Of a stretch of DNA of 64,000 nt, positions 58,401 through 62,972 are shown piece after piece. Position 1 is the stretch's first letter; every line of letters starts with the position of its first letter. Location: assembly GCA_017562135.1 (NCBI GenBank), contig QEYB01001162.1, forward strand, positions 124,001-188,000, read 5' to 3'. This DNA comes from Dipylidium caninum. Lineage: Eukaryota; Platyhelminthes; Cestoda; Cyclophyllidea; Dipylidiidae. Both the position numbers and the translations under genes were made by a program. The notes under the pieces are model-generated. The model was given only the letters and a program-made list of their open reading frames with translations. It made no database searches and was not told the DNA's origin.

Positions 58401-60325
58401 GGGGCGGTGGGGGCTAATAATCCACCATGTAGACACAGTCGGACTGTGCAAAGTCCTCCTACACGAGGTATTAGCGTCTTTATCCGGGTGGATAAAGAGT
58501 GTCAGAGCGAGTGAATGCTAAAACTAAAGCCGCAGTCCCTCGTCCCGGGGGAGGCGGGGCCCGTCGGGTGACAAGTGAGTGCCGACACGAGTGGATGAGT
58601 GGCTGATCGCGGTGTAATTGTGCAACTGAGCACCTTTCAGCAATGACTATCCTCTCCACGTCGACTCATCAAGTTCACTTGGTCTGCGGAGAATAGTCTC
58701 AGCGCTCCTCCGACGGAGTCGGTTCAATGGCAACAAAAGAGGGCTTCTGATGAAAAGACCACACTTTACATTTTTGGGACGCGTTCGGTGACGGCTTCTG
58801 TCCTGTTTTAGCTCGTTCTGACGGTGATGCTAACGTCAGTTGTCATTTACCTCTACACTGTCATCGCTTTCAACTTCTTTCGCAAATTCTACGCCAAGGA
58901 GGAGGACGGTGAAAAGGAGTACAAGTGTAATGACATGCTAACGGTGAGTGACTCCTCCTCCTCTCCTTTTGTCCACTTGACGGCGCAACGACCAGACTCT
59001 TCCGCCATCATCGTCATCAACAGCATCCTCTTCTTCGTCTTCCAGTGCTTCGTCTTCCACTTGCACTCGGGTTTGCGCGCGGGCGGTGGAATCGGCGATG
59101 AAATTGAACCGCCCGACGGCGATGCCAACGAGGCTCTACGAATCATCTTTGACATGACCTTCTTCTTCTTCGTCATCATCATCCTCCTCGCCATTATTCA
59201 AGGTTTGTGGGCCTTTTTTCTCCTTCCTTTGGTGTGATATTTTTCCCCCGAGACCAGACTCGTCCTCCGCCATTCCAATCCATTCCATTGCATCAACAGG
59301 TTTAATTATCGACGCCTTCGGGGAGTTGAGGGACCAGTTGGAGCAGGTGAGGGAGGACTTGGAGTCCAAGTGTTTCATCTGTGGCATCGGCAAGGAGTAC
59401 TTCGACGCGACTCCCCACGGCTTCGACAGACACGTGGAGCGAGAACACAACTTCGCCAATTACATGTGAGCTCGGGGCCAAATCCGCCTCTCTCTCTCTC
59501 TCTCTCTCTCTGTCACACTTTGTCTTTTTGCTTTGCCTCTCATCGACTCACAAGTCACACGTCACACGTCAACATGAGTGGCGCATCCTAGCGATGAACT
59601 CGCAAACCTGTCATGCATTGTCAGTCGAGTGTCACTTTTCCTTTCACCGCACTTTTAGCGATTCATTTGACGCTTTGTCTTGTTATCTATTTAATTTTTC
59701 TTTTCTCCTCTTCCAGGTACTTCCTCATGCACATCATCAACAAACCCGACACCGAATTCACCGGTCAGGTGAGTTCTACTCGCGTTCAAACATTTATTTG
59801 ACACCTCCCCGTGCCAATCGGTGTTAACGACAGCAGCTTACTCCCGTCTGATTGACACCTTGGCCGAATTTGGACGATGACACCTTCCATTTGACCCGTG
59901 TTTTTGCACGGATTTTGTCGACAGACAGATTTGAATGTCCCCGGAATTGACAATTTTAGACGCCGCCTGCTAACTTTTAACACTAATTAATCGTCGTACT
60001 TCCTTTTTGTTTTTCCTAAAAAAAAGACGTTATCGTGGATCTTGGGGATCCACCACTTCCCCGACCAAATAACCTGTCGAGATCACTTTGAATTCAGTGT
60101 TAAGTTTATCCCCCATGCAACGGCCTGTCAGTTGTCATAAGTGACACTTTAATCGATAATGTAATATTTGAGTTGGGTTTTAATCGCTTCTTTCCCCTTC
60201 CCTCCCTCTTCCCCGGTGTGCAGGAGACTTACGTGTGGGAGCTCTACCAACAACGCTGTCTCGACTTCTTCCCCATCGGCAACTGTTTCCGCAAGCAGTA
60301 CGAGGAGGAGTTGCAAGTTAAGTAG
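1178..60325 (+). CDS. RyR: Ryanodine receptor, whole gene (90 coding exons)
   Basis: This encodes the homotetrameric Ca2+-release channel of the ER/SR membrane, which opens to let stored Ca2+ into the cytosol for muscle contraction and signalling. I recognised it exon by exon from conserved RyR stretches, and the chain reads in frame from ATG 1178 to TAG 60323-60325. Summed exon lengths give 17,825 nt, one short of a multiple of three. The missing base falls exactly at a frame break in exon 73 (about 50825). With it restored, the protein would be about 5,941 residues, about 800 longer than insect or vertebrate RyR. Introns range from 44 nt to 5,588 nt, with about 25 of 89 at 69-85 nt. Three introns use GC donors. 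No AATAAA is seen on the plus strand until about 62572, so the 3' UTR end is unknown. The least certain parts are exon 1, exon 80 and the 5' edge of exon 82. Confidence 0.95.
2704..2737. repeat. (CTC)n trinucleotide tract
   Basis: About eleven CTC/TCC units followed by imperfect CTG CTG CTC units inside RyR intron 1. Confidence 0.9.
3666..3684. repeat. (GA)n microsatellite
   Basis: GA dinucleotide run of about 19 nt in RyR intron 1. Confidence 0.85.
5428..5433 (-). terminator. Poly(A) signal of the TMED10-like gene
   Basis: AATAAA on the minus strand (TTTATT on plus), about 140 nt past the stop codon of the nested p24 gene. It is the first canonical signal downstream and marks the likely transcript end. 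Confidence 0.6.
5575..6279 (-). CDS. TMED10: TMED10-like p24 cargo receptor, nested in RyR intron 1
   Basis: Two coding exons on the minus strand, 6279-5775 and 5696-5575, joined across a 78-nt intron (donor GTTCGT, acceptor TTGTAG). The product is 208 residues, against about 219 for human TMED10. Order: signal peptide from [17 protein letters not shown] domain with the two cysteines (TKCIHDE and VCFHC) that form the family's disulphide; DATTGKFTF and [10 protein letters not shown] blocks; coiled-coil neck with [10 protein letters not shown]; one membrane helix starting at RVLYFSMFS; short cytosolic tail [12 protein letters not shown]. The tail ends in the dilysine KKLIE type of TMED10, which binds COPI, with an aromatic pair for COPII. 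p24 delta/TMED10 proteins shuttle cargo, such as GPI-anchored proteins, between ER and Golgi. An upstream in-frame ATG at 6345-6343 would add 22 residues. I prefer 6279 because it opens directly into the signal peptide. Confidence 0.93.
7072..8540 (+). CDS. RyR: RyR exons 2-6: N-terminal beta-trefoil domain (residues 103-260)
   Basis: Exons 7072-7182, 7446-7547, 7621-7692, 7762-7837 and 8428-8540. They encode the IP3R/RyR N-terminal domain (Ins145_P3_rec family) that sits in the cytosolic gating ring, where human malignant-hyperthermia mutations cluster. Landmarks are [55 protein letters not shown] and [15 protein letters not shown] followed by [15 protein letters not shown]. Exon 3 ends in a GC donor. 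The introns after exons 3 and 4 are only 73 and 69 nt, and intron 5 (7838-8427) holds nothing recognisable. All phases agree. Confidence 0.93.
7548..7620 (+). other. GC-AG intron 3 (73 nt)
   Basis: Exon 3 ends NELSD|GCAAGT and exon 4 opens after TTTTAG at 7621. No GT donor nearby keeps the frame, while the GC donor gives a phase-0 join into the conserved [10 protein letters not shown] block. GCAAGT is the usual context of GC donors. Confidence 0.8.
9371..9406. repeat. Alternating (GC/GT)n purine-pyrimidine tract
   Basis: About 36 nt of mostly alternating GT/GC/CA steps with a GTGCGCAC core palindrome. This type of sequence can adopt Z-DNA. It lies in RyR intron 6. Confidence 0.6.
9645..9668. 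repeat. 12-bp tandem duplication
   Basis: The unit CGGACCACGTTG occurs twice back to back, followed by a partial third start (CGGTTG). Located in RyR intron 6. Confidence 0.7.
10523..10533. repeat. G homopolymer
   Basis: Run of 11 G in RyR intron 6. Length is prone to sequencing error. Confidence 0.85.
11165..12980 (+). CDS. RyR: RyR exons 7-9: N-terminal domain end and MIR region (residues 261-428)
   Basis: Exons 11165-11273, 11715-11835 and 12707-12980. They cover the MIR-type beta-trefoil repeats. Exon 7 gives [13 protein letters not shown] (insect THWSVQPYGTG), exon 8 [17 protein letters not shown], and exon 9 [14 protein letters not shown], then [18 protein letters not shown] and [10 protein letters not shown]. 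Joins run phase 1, 2 and 0 in turn, all consistent. The loop between the HGDECLTI block and SLWQIE (about 40 residues, Ser/Glu-rich) is not conserved with insect or vertebrate RyR. Introns 7 (441 nt) and 8 (871 nt) hold no recognisable gene. Confidence 0.92.
13882..16046 (+). CDS. RyR: RyR exons 10-12: MIR end and first RIH domain (residues 429-787)
   Basis: Exons 13882-14418, 14801-15169 and 15876-16046, all phase 0. Exon 10 (179 codons) carries [22 protein letters not shown], a match to insect [22 protein letters not shown] in the MIR domain, then the start of the RIH helices. A Gly/Ala/Ser-rich loop of about 30 residues after DGLGG is an insertion. Exon 11 has [16 protein letters not shown] and [13 protein letters not shown]; exon 12 has [15 protein letters not shown] and MRPNIFVGI, the lead-in to SPRY1. 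RIH domains are alpha-solenoids shared by RyR and IP3 receptors. Introns 9 (901 nt), 10 and 11 (706 nt) hold no supported feature. Confidence 0.93.
16239..17501 (+). CDS. RyR: RyR exons 13-14: SPRY1 domain (residues 788-1021)
   Basis: Exons 16239-16667 and 17229-17501, phase 0. SPRY1 is a beta-sandwich on the cytosolic rim near the FKBP site. Diagnostic motifs are [54 protein letters not shown] and [14 protein letters not shown]; exon 14 adds [14 protein letters not shown] and [17 protein letters not shown]. An Ala-rich insert (about 20 residues, preceded by GRRTSV, which fits a basophilic kinase site) interrupts the domain before LKRGDVIG. Intron 13 (561 nt) contains one of the TAAGTAGAC motifs and no gene. 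Confidence 0.94.
18030..20413 (+). CDS. RyR: RyR exons 15-18: RyR repeats 1 and 2 (residues 1022-1223)
   Basis: Exons 18030-18134, 19096-19283, 19660-19819 and 20260-20413. Each RyR (RYDR) repeat is a helical module found only in ryanodine receptors. Repeat 1 reads [22 protein letters not shown] then [13 protein letters not shown] and [11 protein letters not shown]. Repeat 2 reads [21 protein letters not shown] then [11 protein letters not shown] and [14 protein letters not shown]. The linker has [11 protein letters not shown], close to NGYKPAPLDLS of other RyRs. Phases 0, 2, 0 and 1 all chain. Intron 15 (961 nt) is the largest here, and no gene is visible in these introns. Confidence 0.94.
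21153..24238 (+). CDS. RyR: RyR exons 19-27: SPRY2 domain and following linker (residues 1224-1544)
   Basis: Exons 21153-21237, 21322-21442, 21590-21686, 21780-21857, 23052-23175, 23253-23360, 23523-23633, 23795-23912 and 24118-24238. SPRY2 motifs: [21 protein letters not shown] (RyR: NYAVTSGKWYFEFEV), [49 protein letters not shown] and [12 protein letters not shown]. Exons 25-27 continue with [10 protein letters not shown] and a charged linker [12 protein letters not shown] that matches the MDTRGGKRAS region of Drosophila RyR. The small exons (78-124 nt) contrast with the large ones elsewhere. Exon 19 uses the second AG of CAGCAG. Intron 22 (1,194 nt) carries a (GT)n repeat only. Confidence 0.92.
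21700..21724. repeat. (TCC)n tract
   Basis: About eight TCC units within the 93-nt RyR intron 21, forming part of its polypyrimidine tract. Confidence 0.85.
22041..22068. repeat. (TG)n microsatellite
   Basis: TG dinucleotide run of about 28 nt with one CG interruption, in RyR intron 22. Confidence 0.9.
24491..24506. promoter_or_regulatory. Intronic inverted motif GTCACA-N4-TGTGAC, copy 1
   Basis: GTCACATATGTGTGAC in RyR intron 27. Perfect 6-bp arms with a 4-bp spacer TATG. One of three copies of this arrangement in the window; it differs by one base from copy 3. Confidence 0.4.
24762..27462 (+). CDS. RyR: RyR exons 28-32: SPRY3 domain (residues 1545-1908)
   Basis: Exons 24762-24913, 25402-25800, 26009-26191, 27025-27204 and 27284-27462. 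Exon 28 is a Ser/Ala/Gly-rich linker ending in AGEEFDLLL. Exon 29 opens SPRY3 with [23 protein letters not shown] and contains a Ser-rich insert near its centre. Exon 30 holds [19 protein letters not shown] (RyR: GCLVDLAMGMLSFSANG). Exon 31 holds [16 protein letters not shown] and VQFELG, and exon 32 [17 protein letters not shown] and [13 protein letters not shown]. The order of blocks is that of insect and vertebrate RyR. Introns 27, 28 and 30 (523, 488 and 833 nt) carry no gene; intron 30 has a C-run at about 26324-26337. Confidence 0.92.
26324..26337. repeat. C homopolymer
   Basis: Run of about 14 C in RyR intron 30, likely to be length-unstable. Confidence 0.85.
27664..30753 (+). CDS. RyR: RyR exons 33-37: junctional solenoid, first part (residues 1909-2208)
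   Basis: Exons 27664-27785, 27885-28134, 29177-29425, 29514-29632 and 30596-30753. Helical-repeat (solenoid) sequence follows SPRY3: [22 protein letters not shown] (RyR: YHTLRLYSAVCALGNSRVA), [37 protein letters not shown] (RyR: GAHIRDPVGGSVEFQFV), [18 protein letters not shown] and [18 protein letters not shown] with [11 protein letters not shown]. Exon 34-35 joining shortens and rewrites the region between the IIP block and the RDP block compared with vertebrates. Introns 34 (1,042 nt) and 36 (963 nt) contain a CA repeat and a C-run but no gene. Confidence 0.92.
28887..28914. repeat. CA-rich tandem repeat
   Basis: Two units of about 10 nt (CGCACACACA) plus flanking CA steps in RyR intron 34. 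Confidence 0.8.
29138..29153. repeat. C homopolymer
   Basis: Run of about 16 C shortly before the 3' splice site of RyR intron 34. Confidence 0.85.
31301..33574 (+). CDS. RyR: RyR exons 38-42: divergent region 3 counterpart and solenoid (residues 2209-2662)
   Basis: Exons 31301-31582, 31943-32417, 32487-32611, 32682-32830 and 33243-33574. Exon 38 starts [14 protein letters not shown] and [16 protein letters not shown] (RyR: TKEFRSPPQEQINMLL). Exon 38's end through exon 39 is an Ala/Ser/Thr-rich expansion where vertebrate RyRs have the acidic DR3 stretch. Exon 40 resumes conservation with [13 protein letters not shown] and [18 protein letters not shown], exon 41 with TYAIG and [17 protein letters not shown], and exon 42 with [18 protein letters not shown] and [12 protein letters not shown], followed by a Thr/Ala/His-rich insert. 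Exon 38 ends in a GC donor. Introns 37, 38 and 41 (547, 360 and 412 nt) hold no gene. Confidence 0.92.
31583..31942 (+). other. GC-AG intron 38
   Basis: Exon 38 ends EEIK|GCGAGT and exon 39 starts after CTCGCAG with [13 protein letters not shown]. The nearby GT (GCGA|GTGTCG) would put the conserved EEIK-ELM join out of frame. Confidence 0.75.
34322..37232 (+). CDS. RyR: RyR exons 43-49: second RIH/central solenoid (residues 2663-3211)
   Basis: Exons 34322-34477, 34557-34796, 35310-35675, 35757-35932, 36002-36220, 36453-36641 and 36933-37232. Highly conserved stretches: [20 protein letters not shown] and [10 protein letters not shown] (exon 43), [12 protein letters not shown] and [18 protein letters not shown] (44), [17 protein letters not shown] (45), [19 protein letters not shown] (47), [18 protein letters not shown] (48), and [18 protein letters not shown] (49). 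This is the RIH-type solenoid of the receptor body. Exon 45 carries a Gly/Thr/Ser-rich insertion of about 80 residues after the PALRGGN block. Introns 42 (747 nt) and 44 (513 nt) contain no recognisable feature. Confidence 0.94.
37316..41428 (+). CDS. RyR: RyR exons 50-55: RyR repeats 3 and 4 (residues 3212-3628)
   Basis: Exons 37316-37778, 38041-38138, 39060-39227, 40037-40177, 40397-40547 and 41198-41428. Exon 50 has [14 protein letters not shown], a Gly-rich insertion, then [19 protein letters not shown] and [13 protein letters not shown]. Exon 51 (98 nt) is easy to miss: read in phase 1 it ends [12 protein letters not shown], the counterpart of FDPKPINT before repeat 3. Repeat 3 follows in exons 52-53 ([45 protein letters not shown]). 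Repeat 4 is in exons 54-55 ([53 protein letters not shown]). The loop between exons 53 and 54 matches the kinase-regulated phosphorylation hot-spot loop of vertebrate RyR. Exon 54 may start at 40397 or 40400 (CAGCAG). Confidence 0.91.
42116..46319 (+). CDS. RyR: RyR exons 56-63: bridging solenoid (residues 3629-4231)
   Basis: Exons 42116-42374, 42831-43071, 43167-43390, 43471-43613, 43922-44410, 45238-45357, 45914-46107 and 46181-46319. Matches include [17 protein letters not shown] (RyR: RFAYKFLKKILKYVDSA), [57 protein letters not shown] with [41 protein letters not shown] and [10 protein letters not shown]. Exon 60 carries an insertion that ends in an acidic [11 protein letters not shown] run. 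Introns 60 and 61 (827 and 556 nt) are AT-richer than the exons but show no gene. All phases chain. Confidence 0.93.
45833..45841 (+). other. Recurrent 9-mer TAAGTAGAC (one of four intronic copies)
   Basis: The same 9-mer occurs on the plus strand at 16700-16708, 23769-23777, 45833-45841 and 49322-49330, in RyR introns 13, 25, 61 and 70. No function is known to me, and chance is possible. Confidence 0.3.
46488..48933 (+). CDS. RyR: RyR exons 64-69: calmodulin-binding segment and divergent acidic region (residues 4232-4599)
   Basis: Exons 46488-46553, 46598-46692, 47245-47304, 47390-47554, 48135-48588 and 48671-48933. Exon 64 is [13 protein letters not shown] (RyR: LIVAALKKMLPIG) and exon 65 [13 protein letters not shown]. 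Exons 66-67 encode a helical hairpin with [12 protein letters not shown]. Exon 68 opens with [19 protein letters not shown], the counterpart of the vertebrate RyR calmodulin-binding helix (residues 3614-3643 of RyR1), then [15 protein letters not shown]. After that a long Ser/Gly/Ala-rich insertion replaces the acidic stretch of other RyRs, before [14 protein letters not shown]. The intron between exons 64 and 65 is only 44 nt. Introns 65 and 67 (552 and 580 nt) show a C-run but no gene. Confidence 0.92.
46554..46597 (+). other. 44-nt intron 64
   Basis: Shortest intron of the gene, GTGAGT to TTCAG, with a T-rich interior. Removing it joins KRLLPIG to FPDFGS in frame, giving the conserved order of RyR blocks. 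Confidence 0.8.
47029..47042. repeat. C homopolymer
   Basis: Run of about 14 C in RyR intron 65. Confidence 0.85.
49069..51635 (+). CDS. RyR: RyR exons 70-74: RIH-associated domain (residues 4600-4931)
   Basis: Exons 49069-49276, 49349-49532, 49603-49730, 50705-50921 and 51378-51635. The RIH-associated domain is shared with IP3 receptors and couples the solenoid to the channel. Motifs: [68 protein letters not shown] with [15 protein letters not shown], and [15 protein letters not shown] with [20 protein letters not shown]. Exon 70 begins with a Gly/Ser/Glu-rich stretch. Exon 73 contains a one-base frame break between DFYWHFS and NKPVIDESG. Both halves are strongly conserved, so the exon itself is functional in design. 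Intron 72 (974 nt) is without a recognisable gene. Confidence 0.92.
50824..50826 (+). other. RyR: Single-base frame break in RyR exon 73
   Basis: Up to about 50825 the exon reads IMDFYWHFS in one frame. From 50826 the conserved continuation ([10 protein letters not shown], then [10 protein letters not shown] up to the donor at 50922) is in the next frame, as if one base were missing. Staying in the first frame gives a Ser/Arg/Pro-rich nonsense stretch. The exon is 217 nt and would need 218 for the phases of introns 72 and 73 to agree. A sequencing or assembly error is the simplest cause; a true allele with a broken gene is the alternative. Confidence 0.85.
51196..51211. promoter_or_regulatory. 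Intronic inverted motif GTCACA-N4-TGTGAC, copy 2
   Basis: GTCACAGGGGTGTGAC in RyR intron 73, with perfect 6-bp arms around GGGG. Confidence 0.4.
52132..53258 (+). CDS. RyR: RyR exons 75-78: EF-hand pair and pre-channel domain (residues 4932-5137)
   Basis: Exons 52132-52197, 52274-52353, 52453-52614 and 52949-53258. Exon 75 is [17 protein letters not shown]. Exon 76 holds EF-hand loop 1, [12 protein letters not shown], and exon 77 loop 2, [12 protein letters not shown]. Both have the full D-x-N-x-D-G-x-I-x3-E pattern, so Ca2+ binding is plausible. Exon 77 continues [19 protein letters not shown] and [11 protein letters not shown], as in all RyRs. Exon 78 is [30 protein letters not shown] and [12 protein letters not shown], the U-motif/pre-channel region. 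Intron 77 (334 nt) carries copy 3 of the inverted motif. Intron 78 (1,222 nt) is AT-rich with no gene. Confidence 0.94.
52666..52681. promoter_or_regulatory. Intronic inverted motif GTCACA-N4-TGTGAC, copy 3
   Basis: GTCACACATGTGTGAC in RyR intron 77, a perfect 16-bp palindrome that also contains the E-box-like core CACATGTG. Confidence 0.45.
54481..56394 (+). CDS. RyR: RyR exons 79-81: auxiliary membrane helices and variable linker (residues 5138-5369)
   Basis: Exons 54481-54960, about 55827-55868, and 56220-56394. Exon 79 encodes two or three hydrophobic stretches ([42 protein letters not shown]) in the place of the weakly conserved RR_TM4-6 region before S1, then a Ser/Pro-rich tail. Exon 80 is a guess at a 42-nt micro-exon, [14 protein letters not shown], chosen because ACG|GTGGAG gives a phase-0 join to exon 81; its true 3' end could lie later. 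Exon 81 is a charged segment ([13 protein letters not shown], then Ser/Lys-rich) in the position of the variable cytosolic loop between the auxiliary helices and S1. Conservation is weak here, so boundaries are less sure than elsewhere. Confidence 0.7.
56957..58077 (+). CDS. RyR: RyR exons 82-84: S1 and S2 helices and S2-S3 loop (residues 5370-5690)
   Basis: Exons 56957-57261, 57337-57597 and 57682-58077. Exon 82 begins in a Ser/Thr/Ala linker (its start after GAAG at 56956 is chosen by phase) and ends [20 protein letters not shown], helix S1. Exon 83 has an acidic luminal loop (GQEEEAEW) and S2 in [20 protein letters not shown]. Exon 84 is the cytosolic S2-S3 domain: [37 protein letters not shown] and [11 protein letters not shown]. 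Exon 84 ends in a GC donor. Introns 82-84 are 75, 84 and 80 nt. Confidence 0.93.
58078..58157 (+). other. GC-AG intron 84 (80 nt)
   Basis: Exon 84 ends FTDN|GCAAGT and exon 85 begins after TTCTAG with SFLYLVVYF, reproducing the FTDN-SFLYL join of other RyRs in frame. No GT donor gives this join. Confidence 0.85.
58158..59202 (+). CDS. RyR: RyR exons 85-87: S3-S6 helices and ion pore (residues 5691-5835)
   Basis: Exons 58158-58304, 58812-58943 and 59046-59202. Exon 85 carries S3, S4 and the S4-S5 linker ([18 protein letters not shown], then THNGKQ). Exon 86 carries S5 ([18 protein letters not shown]) and the luminal turret. Exon 87 holds the selectivity filter GGGIGDEI and S6, the inner gate helix, [15 protein letters not shown]. 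The pore is intact and should conduct Ca2+. Relative to most RyRs, the linker has Ser for Gly (LLDVAIS-F) and Ala for Arg (KTLA-T). Intron 85 (507 nt) contains no gene. Confidence 0.96.
59300..60325 (+). CDS. RyR: RyR exons 88-90: C-terminal zinc-binding domain and stop (residues 5836-5941)
   Basis: Exons 59300-59465, 59717-59768 and 60224-60325. Exon 88 finishes S6 ([19 protein letters not shown]) and gives the C2H2-type zinc site CFICGIG ... [12 protein letters not shown] that locks the C-terminal domain to the pore. Exons 89-90 read [17 protein letters not shown] and [17 protein letters not shown], then [13 protein letters not shown] and TAG at 60323-60325. The C-terminus is two or three residues from that of insect RyR, so the gene ends here. 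Intron 88 (251 nt) has a (CT)n tract and intron 89 (455 nt) nothing notable. Confidence 0.95.
59488..59511. repeat. (CT)n microsatellite
   Basis: CT run of about 24 nt in RyR intron 88. Confidence 0.9.
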
Positions 60326-62909
60326 TTGAACAGTTCCCTCCTCCCGCCCCCCCCCCTCCTCCCGTCGATTCTTTGCCCATCCGCCAAGTGGACGTCTTTC
60401 GAGATGGCTCTTTTCGTTGACAGACGTCTCCTCACGCCCCCCCTCCCGCCGCCCCCGGAAGGAGAAGAGTCGAGAGTGTCGCTTCGACTCGTCGATGTCT
60501 TCGTTGTCGTCATTTGCAAAAGAATTAATTTTCGCTTTGGTCGCCGGATCTTCACTATCCTTTTCTCCCTGCTCATCGCCTACTTTTTGTTCTTCCTTCT
60601 TTCTTTCCTTCCTTCCTTTCTTTATCCACTCTTTGGTCTGGGGGTGGACTTTCTAAGGGACAAAAGTTGACTCCACACGGACCGTTGAAGGGTTTAATGG
60701 GAATTTAGCGGGATTTCCCATGAGGGTTTTTCTAGTCTTGCAAGACGAGTAAGTGGTTAGTAAACTCTTTCAGTTGATGGCGGAACCCGAGCAATCTTCG
60801 TAAAATCCAAATCGGATGTAGGAACTTCCAGAATGCATGAAACCCTCGGCGATCACGCCAACCGTCGGACTTTCCTCCGTAGTTTGTTTAGCCAAGATTC
60901 ACCGGAGTGGAATCAGACGACTCCAACAGCCGCGACTGTGGCATGTGAACCCTCGAGGCCCCCGAAGCTGGTGCTAAGCCTCCATCCGAGAGAGTGGAGT
61001 GTCACGCGTCCGAGTGATGAGCTACTTGTCATGGTCAGGTTGGCCGAGGCGTGTCCGATTGCCCCCTCCCTGGTCAAGGCGGAGGGTTCTCCACCGCGTC
61101 AGCGGATAACAGACGACCGACCTGTCCAGTGTAGCAGATCAAGTCGGGTGGATAATCGGTCAGACTGCTGTGTAAGAACATCTACCCGTCCAAAAGCCAT
61201 TTTAACCATCGTGTGTTCTGGCAACTATGGCATTTGACGTTGACAAGTCTGAAAAGTGATCGATTCAGGCAAGAATTTGGACCGAAGTGGACTCACTGGA
61301 GGCCGAATAACCCGGTGTTGGGCATGGAACAGAAAGAGCAAAGGCGTCAGAGGCTAAGACTTCCAAAACTCGACGGGGAGGCGGGGGGAAAGCGGCGTGT
61401 CTTGGGTCTTTTTTACTCCATCGTTTAACTCAACGCAATTTTGGGTCAAATGGACTTGCGCAGGGAGAAAAGGAGGGAAACTCGATGGGCACAAAAGCGT
61501 CCTTGACGCGCATAAAAGGGGATCGTAAAGCCTTCCAAAGTGGTGCACTCAAACGACTCAGACATGAGGGAATGACAGATTTTGCCCCTTTCCTCGTCGT
61601 CAAACGTAATTTCTCACTCGAAGTCAACAAAGATCTGTTTAATTCCCTACACAAATCGACATTTATTACAATATATTCGCAAAATACATAAAATATTTCA
61701 CTCGATCCTTATTTATTTTCACTCAATTTCTTAATTCAATGTAAACTTTATCCCCAAATGCACAGTCGGTAGTTAAAATTGCGGGAAAAATGAGTATTTT
61801 GTAGACAATTTTTTTGTCTATGTCGCAAATTTCAAGTGAATCTCTCGAGCATTTCGCATGAAATACTCGTTTACAAGAAGTTGCGGTATTTATATGAGCC
61901 TTCCGCCCCCCTCCTTCGGTAGCCTCCTTCGGCCCCCTCTGCCCCCTGCCGTGAAGGAGGTTCACCTTGACCCTGTCACCATCACCTCCCCTCCAGCGCG
62001 CCGATCACCTGTCAACGAGTCGCTGGATAACCTTATTTGGGAGTGAATAATTCCAATGGAAGGTCGGAAAAAGGCCTTTGGAGGCCTTCTGTACGGTCAG
62101 TCTGTGGGGTTTTGTGGGCTTTGGACTAAGTCGTCAGTCTTTAATTCGCCTTGAGAGCGTGTCGTGGGCCAACTGGGTTGCTCGTCTACCTCCACACGAT
62201 CTGTTAAGTCACACCGGAAGGACCGAGTCGGAGGAGATGCGGACGAGAAGGCGGGAGGAGACACGACTCCCTCCTCATCCTCTCCAATTCCTTGAGAAAT
62301 TTATCGTCCACAATTGAAAATGTTGTTACTCTTTTGGTCAAACAGGTTCGAAGGCGACGTGGGATATTTTTTTTTTGGGGGAGGGGGGGGGAGGCACACA
62401 GACGCCTCTTATGCGAGCGTTATTAGTCTCTAAGTGTGTGATTTAGTCAACCGGCCAGAGCATCGGGCAGCCGAACCCTGTGCTGTGCCTTCAGAGAGTG
62501 GACCATGCTCTCGATGGCGTCTAGCCAGGATATTTCGCCTAAAACCCGACTCTTGCGTTTAAAATGGCTCGAATAAAACGGTCGGTCGCGTTGTGGGATG
62601 ATTTTGATTACCGAGTAATCGTGAGTGGGAAGGCGACTCGACCCGCTGGACCAGAATGTCACACTGGGACACCTCTGGGGGGCCCCCGGCCGCCTACAAA
62701 TCGGCGGTTATGCGAGGCTGCGAGGCGGTTGACCCAGCCGAGTTTGGACTCGGTGAGACGGCAGCACCCCTGAGGTGTTCAGGGTCGATCCAGCCGACGA
62801 AAACACACCAAATCACGTAATAATCCACCCGAAATAATTGGATGCAGTTGGCCTCTTCTCACCTCTCATTGGCTCGGAACGACATTAATTTCTACTGGCT
62901 GAACGTCAT
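60326..62909. other. RyR 3' UTR and intergenic region, no supported gene
   Basis: The first plus-strand AATAAA after the RyR stop is at about 62572, which may be too far to be its signal. Two minus-strand AATAAA elements (61662-61667 and 61712-61717) could end an unseen minus-strand transcript. Open frames here are short and unrecognised. Low-complexity tracts are a C-rich patch at about 60341-60363, a TTCC-rich patch at 60596-60628 and T/G runs at 62367-62391. Confidence 0.5.
62367..62391. repeat. T-run followed by G-run
   Basis: About ten T followed directly by about fourteen mostly-G bases. It is intergenic and likely length-unstable. Confidence 0.8.
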
Positions 62910-62917
62910 TATAAATA
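62910..62917 (+). promoter_or_regulatory. TATA box upstream of the third gene
   Basis: TATAAATA stands 56 nt before the ATG at 62973. That spacing puts a start site near 62940 and a short 5' UTR of about 30 nt. Position and exact match make it a plausible core promoter. Confidence 0.45.
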
Positions 62918-62972
62918 ACAAAGGAAATTCGACTGATGGATAGAGAGAAAGGTGACATCTGCGTTTGACGCT

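Noticed and set aside
62447..62662. 71-codon minus-strand open frame with a helical-looking C-terminus
   Set aside because: No recognisable homologue, no splice site that I trust and no nearby poly(A) signal.
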